Assembly: GCA_963924885.1 (NCBI GenBank)
Contig: CAWUUY010000483.1
Coordinates: 1 to 11,484 of the forward strand
From: UBA5216 sp963924885
GTDB taxonomy: Bacteria > Pseudomonadota > Gammaproteobacteria > Burkholderiales > SG8-41
Direction: 5' to 3'
DNA length: 11,484 bases
In this document: positions 6,818 through 11,484 of the stretch, one piece after another
Position numbering within the stretch: position 1 is the first letter of the stretch
Layout: each line of letters opens with the position of its first letter
Made by a program: the position numbers and the translations under genes
Notes under the pieces: generated by a model
The model's input: only the letters and a program-made list of their open reading frames with translations
Databases searched by the model: none
What the model was told of the DNA's origin: nothing

Positions 6818-8034
6818 AATCCCTGCTGTGGATCATCGCGGCGATCGCGCTGGCGGTGGGCGTGGTGCTGGCCGCTATGCGCACCGGATCGAGTTACGTG
6901 CAGATCGTGCTGCCGCCGTATCGCATGGAGTTGTCGCTGGTGCTGGCGCTGGCCGTGCTGGCGGCGGCGTTCGTGCTGCTTTATGTATCGGTGCGCCTCG
7001 TCGCGGCGATGGTGGGCATGCCGCGGCAGGTGCGCGAGTACCGTGACACGCGGCGGCAGCGCAAGGCGCATGACGCGATGACCGAGGCGCTGCACGAATT
7101 TTTCTCTGGGCGTTACGCGCGCGCGGAACAGGCCGCGAAAAGCGCCATCGAGCTAGGCGAGCAACCCGGACTGGCGGCGATGCTGGCGGCGCGCGCCGCG
7201 CACGAGCGGCGCGCGTATGACCGGCGTGATGCGTATCTCGCGCAAGGGGCTACGCACCTGCCGCCCGACGACATCATGAAAGTCATCACCGAGGCGGAGT
7301 TGCTGCTTGACGAACGCCGCGCCACCGATGCGCTGGCGGTGTTGCAGACGCAACCGCAAAAACACACGGCGGGACTGCGGCTGGAACTGAAGGCGTTGCA
7401 ACTGGCGAAGGAATGGGAAAAATCGCTGGCCGTGATCGATCTGCTCGAACGGCGCAAGGTCTACGACCGCGATCAGGCGGCGGAATTGCGCCGTCACGCG
7501 CTGGCGGAACATCTCAAGCGGTGCGCCATTGATCTTGCCACGCTCGATGACGCCTGGCGCAAAGTGCCGGAGGCGCTGCGGCGCGATACCGTCGTCGCCC
7601 AAGCGGCGGCGCGGGGGTTTTTGGCGCTGCAATCGGACAAGTCTGGCAATTCCAATGAGGCGGGACAGCGCGCCGCCGCGATACTCGAAAACAGTCTGGA
7701 GCAAACCTGGGACAGTGATCTGGTCCGCCTGTACGCGGATTGCGAGGGCGCCGAAATGGTCAAACAAATCGAACGCGCGGAGCTCTGGCTGGCGGCGCAT
7801 CCGCTCGACGCCATGCTGCTGTTTACGCTGGGGCGGCTGTGCGTGCGGCAGGAATTATGGGGCAAGGCGCGCAACTATCTCGACGCCAGCATTTCGATGG
7901 AGCCTACCTACGTCACGCATCTGGCCGCCGCGCAATTGCAGCAGCGCCTGGGCGACGCAGATGCCGCGCGCCATCACGTGTGGGCGGCGCTGGAACTGGC
8001 GTTGGTGAAATTGCGCGAACGTGCGGCGAGTTGA
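6814..8034 (+). CDS. hemY: HemY family membrane-anchored TPR protein of haem biosynthesis
   Basis: The 406-residue product has the HemY architecture: two N-terminal transmembrane helices (about 3-21 and 40-64) joined by a short loop with VQIVLPPYRMELSL, which is the conserved HemY_N signature, then a long helical region made of tetratricopeptide-like repeats (for example HEFFSGRYARAEQAAKSAIE, and near the end LGRLCVRQELWGKARNYLDA). The length is close to the roughly 400 residues usual for the family. This HemY is not the oxygen-dependent protoporphyrinogen oxidase of the same name in Bacillus. In proteobacteria it is the last gene of the hemCDXY cluster and is thought to organise porphyrin intermediates or enzymes at the membrane. 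I chose ATG 6814 over the upstream in-frame ATG 6766 because the membrane helix starts right after it and the 16 extra residues look non-coding. It converges on the Bug gene ending at 8060, with 25 nt and no terminator hairpin between. Confidence 0.94.
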   Translation: MKSLLWIIAAIALAVGVVLAAMRTGSSYVQIVLPPYRMELSLVLALAVLAAAFVLLYVSVRLVAAMVGMPRQVREYRDTRRQRKAHDAMTEALHEFFSGRYARAEQAAKSAIELGEQPGLAAMLAARAAHERRAYDRRDAYLAQGATHLPPDDIMKVITEAELLLDERRATDALAVLQTQPQKHTAGLRLELKALQLAKEWEKSLAVIDLLERRKVYDRDQAAELRRHALAEHLKRCAIDLATLDDAWRKVPEALRRDTVVAQAAARGFLALQSDKSGNSNEAGQRAAAILENSLEQTWDSDLVRLYADCEGAEMVKQIERAELWLAAHPLDAMLLFTLGRLCVRQELWGKARNYLDASISMEPTYVTHLAAAQLQQRLGDADAARHHVWAALELALVKLRERAAS

Positions 8035-8059
8035 GCTGCAACTACAAAACCTTTTGCCC

Positions 8060-9022
8060 TTACTGCGGCTTGATCCCCGCCGCTTTAATCACGCGCCCCC
8101 ATTTCTCGGTTTCGCTTTTGATGTAAGCCGCGAACTGCGCGGGGGAGCTGGCAACGATTTCCGCGCCTTCGTTGGCCATGTGTTTGGCGACATCCGCTGA
8201 GCGCAGCGCACGTATTGCCTCCTGCGACAAACGATCCTGAATCGCCTGCGGCGTGGCGGCGGGTGCTAAAAATCCGAACCATTGCGTGGCCTCGTAGCCC
8301 GGCACGGATTCGCCGATGGCGGGCAGCTCGGGCAGATACGGCGAGCGCTTGGTGGTGGTGACGCCGAGCGCGCGCAGGCGATTGGTTTTGATGTAACTCA
8401 TGGCGGTGGGTAACGAGGGGATCTGCGCGGAGATTTCGCCGGACAGATGCGCCACCACTGCCGCGCCCGAACCTTTGTACGGCACATGCACCAGGCTCAC
8501 CTTGGCCAGATGCTTGAACAGCTCCAGCGACAAATGCGGGCTGGTACCGATGCCGGCCGAGCCGACGTTGATCTCGCCCGGTTGTTTTTTGGCGAGCGCG
8601 ATAAATTCTGTCGTGCTGCGCGCGGGCACCGACGGATGCACCACCAGCGCGTTGGGCACCGCCGCGATTTGCGTCAGCGGGGCAAGATCGCGTATCGCTT
8701 CGTAGGGCAGCTTCGCGTACATCCACAGGTTCAGCGCCAGCGTCGAGGGCGTCACCAGCACGGTGTAGCCATCGGGTGCAGCTTTGGCCGCGTGGTCGAT
8801 GCCGATGGTGGTGCCCGCGCCCGCGCGGTTGTCCACCACCACTTGCTGGCCGAGATATTCGGTCAGCTTGTTGGCCAGCACGCGGCCCACGATGTCGGTG
8901 CCGCCGCCGGGCGCGGACGGCACCACCAGACGGATGGAACGCGCGGGATAGGTTTGCGCGGCGGCGGGCAGTGCGGCGGCCAGCAGCAGGGGTAATATGT
9001 AACTATTTGTTTTAATTGACAT
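8060..9022 (-). CDS. Bug-family periplasmic solute receptor, copy 3
   Basis: This is a 320-residue Bug/TctC-type binding protein with all landmarks in canonical form: a signal peptide of about 22 residues (ending ALPAAA before QT), VVPSAPGGGTDIVGR (about 33-47), VVDNRAGAGTTIG (62-74), AAPDGYT (81-87), VVHPSVPARS, and the central SLVHVPYKGSGAAVV. The mature protein has the normal length of about 300 residues and should be soluble in the periplasm. GAGGA lies nine to ten nt before the ATG at 9022. The stop of the next receptor gene is only 12 nt upstream, so the two receptors are almost certainly co-transcribed and translated from one message. They are similar in plan but clearly not recent duplicates: loop residues differ throughout. 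The transported compound is unknown and no transporter membrane genes are present. Confidence 0.95.
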   Translation of the reverse strand: MSIKTNSYILPLLLAAALPAAAQTYPARSIRLVVPSAPGGGTDIVGRVLANKLTEYLGQQVVVDNRAGAGTTIGIDHAAKAAPDGYTVLVTPSTLALNLWMYAKLPYEAIRDLAPLTQIAAVPNALVVHPSVPARSTTEFIALAKKQPGEINVGSAGIGTSPHLSLELFKHLAKVSLVHVPYKGSGAAVVAHLSGEISAQIPSLPTAMSYIKTNRLRALGVTTTKRSPYLPELPAIGESVPGYEATQWFGFLAPAATPQAIQDRLSQEAIRALRSADVAKHMANEGAEIVASSPAQFAAYIKSETEKWGRVIKAAGIKPQ

Positions 9023-9034
9023 TTTAGTTATTCC

Positions 9035-10150
9035 TCAGTCGGCCTTCATACCAGATTTTTTGATGATCGGCGCGTACATCGCCAGCTCGCGTTTGATCTG
9101 CGCGGTTAATTCTTCCGCCGTGGAGGGCGCGGCTTCGGCGCCCTGATTCAGCAGCCAGCTTTTGAATTCAGCGTTATTGAGCACCTTGGTGAACTCGCTG
9201 TGCAAACGATTCAGCACGGCGGGCGGCGTGCCCGCGGGCGCCATCGCGCCGTACCAGGTAATCGCTTCATAACCGGGAAACGTCTCCGCGACGGTGGGCA
9301 ATTCCGGCAGCACCGGCGAACGTTTCGCGCTGCTCACCGCCAGCGCGCGCAGACGCCCGCTGCGCACGAACGACAAGCTGGAGGTCAGCGTGCCGAACAT
9401 CAATTGCATCTCGCCGCTGACAATGGCGGTGAGCGCGCCGGAACTGCCCTTGTACGGCACATGCGTGAGCTTCACGCCGGCCATATCGTTAAACAACACG
9501 CCCGCCAGATGCGCCGGCGTGCCGGTGCCCGACGAGCCGTAATTCAGTTGATCGGGCCGCGCGCGCGCAAACGCGGCGAACTCCTTCACCGAGCGCACCG
9601 GCAGCGACGGATGCACCACCAGCATGTTCGCGGCGATGGCAATGAGCGTGATCGGCGTGAAATCGCGCACGGGGTCGTAGGGCAGCTTCGCGTGCAGCAC
9701 CGGGTTGATCGACAGCGAGGTATTCGATCCCATGAATATCGTGTAGCCGTCGGGCGCCGAACGCGCGGCCAGTTCCGCACCAAGAATGGTGCCGCCGCCG
9801 GGACGATTGTCGATGAACACTTGCTGGCCCAGCGCCTCGGTCAGACGCGGCGCGAGTGCGCGCCCGACCAGATCTTGCCCGCCGCCCGGTGGGAATGGAA
9901 TGATGTAGCGAATGGGTTTGGCGGGGTAGGCCTGCGCTTGGGCGTGGGCAGCGGTCGCGCCTAAAATTGCTGCCGCAACCAAGATCACGAAACGGAAAAT
10001 ACCCAAACCGTCATTCTGGCGCAAGCCAGAATCCAGTGCGTGCCTGCGTGCGCGGCACCTTGAATCAAGCGCCTGCGGCGAACGTAATAAACTGGATTCT
10101 GGCGTACGCCAGAATGACGAGTAGTAGGGGGCCGAAGTCAGGTTTTGCAT
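9035..10150 (-). CDS. Bug-family periplasmic solute receptor, copy 4, with a repeat-derived N-terminal extension
   Basis: The mature part is a normal Bug/TctC receptor: IIPFPPGGGQDLVGR, FIDNRPGGGTILG, SAPDGYT, VVHPSLPVRS and LTHVPYKGSSGA, ending KKSGMKAD. The N-terminus is unusual. From ATG 10150 (AAGG six nt upstream) the frame gives 371 residues: ten residues, about 38 residues encoded by a 111-bp palindromic repeat, and then a normal hydrophobic signal core (about 51-67) with cleavage near AHA at 70. The repeat is exactly 37 codons long and has no stop in this frame, so the reading frame survived. If TTG 10006 were used instead, the protein would start just past the repeat with an ordinary signal peptide, but it lacks a Shine-Dalgarno. 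Whether the long arginine-rich leader still exports well is unknown. The longer open frame up to 10207 adds nothing family-like. The gene leads a two-gene unit with 8060-9022 and diverges from pfkA. Confidence 0.9.
   Translation of the reverse strand: MQNLTSAPYYSSFWRTPESSLLRSPQALDSRCRARRHALDSGLRQNDGLGIFRFVILVAAAILGATAAHAQAQAYPAKPIRYIIPFPPGGGQDLVGRALAPRLTEALGQQVFIDNRPGGGTILGAELAARSAPDGYTIFMGSNTSLSINPVLHAKLPYDPVRDFTPITLIAIAANMLVVHPSLPVRSVKEFAAFARARPDQLNYGSSGTGTPAHLAGVLFNDMAGVKLTHVPYKGSSGALTAIVSGEMQLMFGTLTSSLSFVRSGRLRALAVSSAKRSPVLPELPTVAETFPGYEAITWYGAMAPAGTPPAVLNRLHSEFTKVLNNAEFKSWLLNQGAEAAPSTAEELTAQIKRELAMYAPIIKKSGMKAD
10009..10119. repeat. 111-bp palindromic repeat element (MITE-like) inside the N-terminal coding region of a Bug receptor
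   Basis: Two 29-nt arms (10009-10037 and 10091-10119) are inverted copies of each other and differ only in the three-base centre. Each arm begins or ends with CGTCATTCTGGCG and is itself a small palindrome (TTCTGGC, four bases, GCCAGAA). About 53 nt separate the arms. From memory, elements with ends of this type (CGTCATTC..GGAATCCAG) are common dispersed repeats in betaproteobacteria and Neisseria relatives, and their read-through peptides contain motifs like SFWRxPES and LDSGLRQNDG, as here. No transposase gene and no clear target-site duplication are visible. Length is 37 codons, so the host gene at 9035-10150 stays open. Confidence 0.85.
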
Positions 10151-10156
10151 GTCTAG

Positions 10157-10160
10157 CCTT
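10157..10160 (-). promoter_or_regulatory. Shine-Dalgarno supporting ATG 10150 of the Bug receptor
   Basis: AAGG on the - strand lies six nt before ATG 10150. It matters because it favours a start upstream of the inserted repeat, so that the repeat is translated, over TTG 10006 beyond the repeat, which has no such site. Confidence 0.45.
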
Positions 10161-10178
10161 GAGTTCACGAGAGCGCGC

Positions 10179-10207
10179 ATTGTAGATTTACCACCCGCCG
10201 CGCACAA
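10179..10207 (-). promoter_or_regulatory. Candidate sigma70 promoter for the two-receptor unit 10150-8060
   Basis: On the - strand TACAAT (10184-10179) matches five of six bases of the -10 consensus. At a 17-nt spacing lies TTGTGC (10207-10202), a weak -35 with three of six matches. The predicted start of transcription near 10172 would leave a leader of about 20 nt containing the AAGG site. It lies in the 106-nt gap divergent from pfkA. Motif evidence only. Confidence 0.4.
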
Positions 10208-10256
10208 TCAAAGCCGTGAAATTTCGGCGCGCGCGATTTACCTTACACTGGCATAC

Positions 10257-11237
10257 ATGAAACCGATTCAACGAATAGCCATTCTCACCAGCGGCGGCGA
10301 CGCGCCGGGCATGAACGCGGCGGTGCGCGCCGCTACCCGCGCGGCACTCGCGCGCGGCTGGGACATGCACGGCGTGCGCAACGGCTACGCCGGGCTGATT
10401 AACAACACCATCGAGCCGCTGCACGCGCGCGACGTGGGCGGCATCATCCAGCGCGGCGGCACAGTGCTCGGCAGCGCGCGCTCCGCTGAATTCGCCACCG
10501 ATGCAGGCCGCGCCCACGCCTTGGCCAATCTGCATGAACGCGGCATCGACGCGCTGATCGTGATCGGCGGCAACGGCTCGCAGTCCGGCGCCAGCGTGCT
10601 GGCGTCCGCCGGTTTCGCGGTAGTGGGCGTGGCGTCCACCGTGGATAACGATCTGGCGGGCACCGACATCACCATCGGCGTCGATACCGCGGTGAACATC
10701 ACCGTCGAAGCCATCGACCGCCTGCGCACCACAGGCTCATCGCACCGGCGCGCGTTTCTGGTCGAGACCATGGGCCGCAACTGCGGCTATATCGCGCTGA
10801 TGGCGGGCATCGCCGGCGGCGCCGAAGTGATTGTGATTCCCGAATGCGAAGTCGAGCCCGCAGAGGTGGTGGACCGCCTGCGCGCCGCCTATCAGCGCGG
10901 CAAAACCCACGCGCTGGTGGTGGTAGCCGAGGGCGCCAAACACGGCGCGCACGCCATCGTGCAATATGCCGCCGAACACCGCGCCGAAGTGGGTTTCGGA
11001 ATGCGCGTCACCACGCTGGGCCACGTGGTGCGCGGCGGCGCGCCCACCGCCGCCGACCGCATCCTCGCCACGCGCCTGGGCGCCGCGGCCGTCGATCAAC
11101 TCGCGCGCGGCGCAACCAGCGTGCTGGTGGGCATTATAGGCAACGACCTCATCACCACGCCGCTGGCCGATATCGCGGGCAAGGCCAAGGGTGTTAATCA
11201 GGAGTTGCTGGAACTGGCGCGGATCCTCGCGCAGTGA
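10257..11237 (+). CDS. pfkA: ATP-dependent 6-phosphofructokinase
   Basis: PfkA phosphorylates fructose 6-phosphate to fructose 1,6-bisphosphate in glycolysis (EC 2.7.1.11). The 326-residue product matches bacterial PfkA in length and order: LTSGGDAPGMNAAVR (10-24) at the nucleotide site, IGGNGS (103-108), TVDNDLAGTDITIG (128-141) with catalytic Asp130 (E. coli Asp127), EAIDRLRTTGSSHRR (151-165), ETMGRNCGYIA (170-180), and TLGHVVRGGAPTAADRILATRLG (253-275). Gly107 and Ser127, equal to E. coli Gly104 and Gly124, argue for ATP rather than pyrophosphate as donor, since PPi enzymes usually have Asp and Lys there. Asn106 replaces the Mg-associated Asp103 of E. coli. ATG 10257 fits the family start; the 36 upstream codons of the open frame do not. 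There is no clear Shine-Dalgarno. A Bug receptor gene follows after 10 nt. Confidence 0.96.
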   Translation: MKPIQRIAILTSGGDAPGMNAAVRAATRAALARGWDMHGVRNGYAGLINNTIEPLHARDVGGIIQRGGTVLGSARSAEFATDAGRAHALANLHERGIDALIVIGGNGSQSGASVLASAGFAVVGVASTVDNDLAGTDITIGVDTAVNITVEAIDRLRTTGSSHRRAFLVETMGRNCGYIALMAGIAGGAEVIVIPECEVEPAEVVDRLRAAYQRGKTHALVVVAEGAKHGAHAIVQYAAEHRAEVGFGMRVTTLGHVVRGGAPTAADRILATRLGAAAVDQLARGATSVLVGIIGNDLITTPLADIAGKAKGVNQELLELARILAQ

Positions 11238-11247
11238 GGGCGCAGTG

Positions 11248-11484
11248 ATGAACAGGCGACCGAACCCACCTCCCTTTCTGCGATTTGTTGTCATATCGAT
11301 ACTGCTAGCCGCATACCCAGGCATCCTGCCCGCGCAGCCCTATCCGCTAAAGCCCGTGCGTTACCTCATGCCGCAGACGGCGGGCAGCGGCGCGGATATC
11401 GTCGGGCGAATCGCGGCGCGGGGCCTGACACAAGTGCTGGGGCAGCAGGTCATCGTCGATAATCGCACCGGTGCGGCCGGCAAT
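11248..11484 (+). CDS. Bug-family periplasmic solute receptor, copy 5 (3' end cut off by window)
   Basis: The first 79 codons of a fifth Bug/TctC-type receptor run to the window edge without a stop. A signal peptide covers residues 1 to about 29 (basic MNRR start, hydrophobic LRFVVISILLAAY, ending ILPA before QP). The mature start reads PYPLKPVRYLMPQTAGSGADIVGR and then VIVDNRTGAAGN, both diagnostic of the family. The first loop is QTAGSGAD, closer to the divergent loop of the receptor at 2318-3307 than to the GGG-type loops of the other three. GAGGG seven nt before ATG 11248 supports the start; a GTG directly before it is also in frame. It begins 10 nt after the pfkA stop, so it is probably co-transcribed with pfkA. 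Confidence 0.92.
   Translation, partial: MNRRPNPPPFLRFVVISILLAAYPGILPAQPYPLKPVRYLMPQTAGSGADIVGRIAARGLTQVLGQQVIVDNRTGAAGN

Overview
The window looks like a chromosomal piece of a high-GC betaproteobacterium, most likely in or near the Burkholderiales. Two things point there. It holds five genes for Bug-type periplasmic receptors of the tripartite tricarboxylate transporter (TTT) family, a family hugely expanded in Bordetella, Cupriavidus and relatives. It also has the proteobacterial haem-synthesis order hemC-hemD-hemX-hemY. I saw no rRNA, tRNA, CRISPR array, transposase or phage gene.

Left part (1-3852): the 3' portion of an enolase-superfamily (mandelate racemase type) dehydratase or racemase gene lies on the + strand. 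It is split over three reading frames, apparently by two small deletions, so it looks like a pseudogene. Facing it on the - strand is a series reading right to left: a small periplasmic thioredoxin-like protein (CPYC motif), a Bug receptor, a dispersed structured repeat, and a second Bug receptor that converges on the broken gene.

Centre (3872-8034): hemC and hemD overlap by 4 nt (GTGA). They are followed by hemX and hemY, all on the + strand. HemC and HemD turn porphobilinogen into uroporphyrinogen III; HemX and HemY are membrane-anchored accessory proteins of that pathway. hemC diverges from the thioredoxin-like gene across about 20 nt of AT-rich DNA.

Right part (8060-11484): two tandem Bug receptor genes on the - strand are 12 nt apart. 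The upstream one carries a 111-bp palindromic repeat inserted exactly in frame at the start of its signal-peptide region. Divergent from it is pfkA (ATP-type 6-phosphofructokinase), followed 10 nt later by a fifth Bug receptor gene cut off by the window end.

Apart from the repeats, the pseudogene and the unusual start regions, the genes belong to known families. I found no convincing evidence of a new multi-gene system. The items most worth a second look are the in-frame repeat in the receptor at 9035-10150, the two-deletion pseudogene, and the density of orphan Bug receptors around housekeeping genes.
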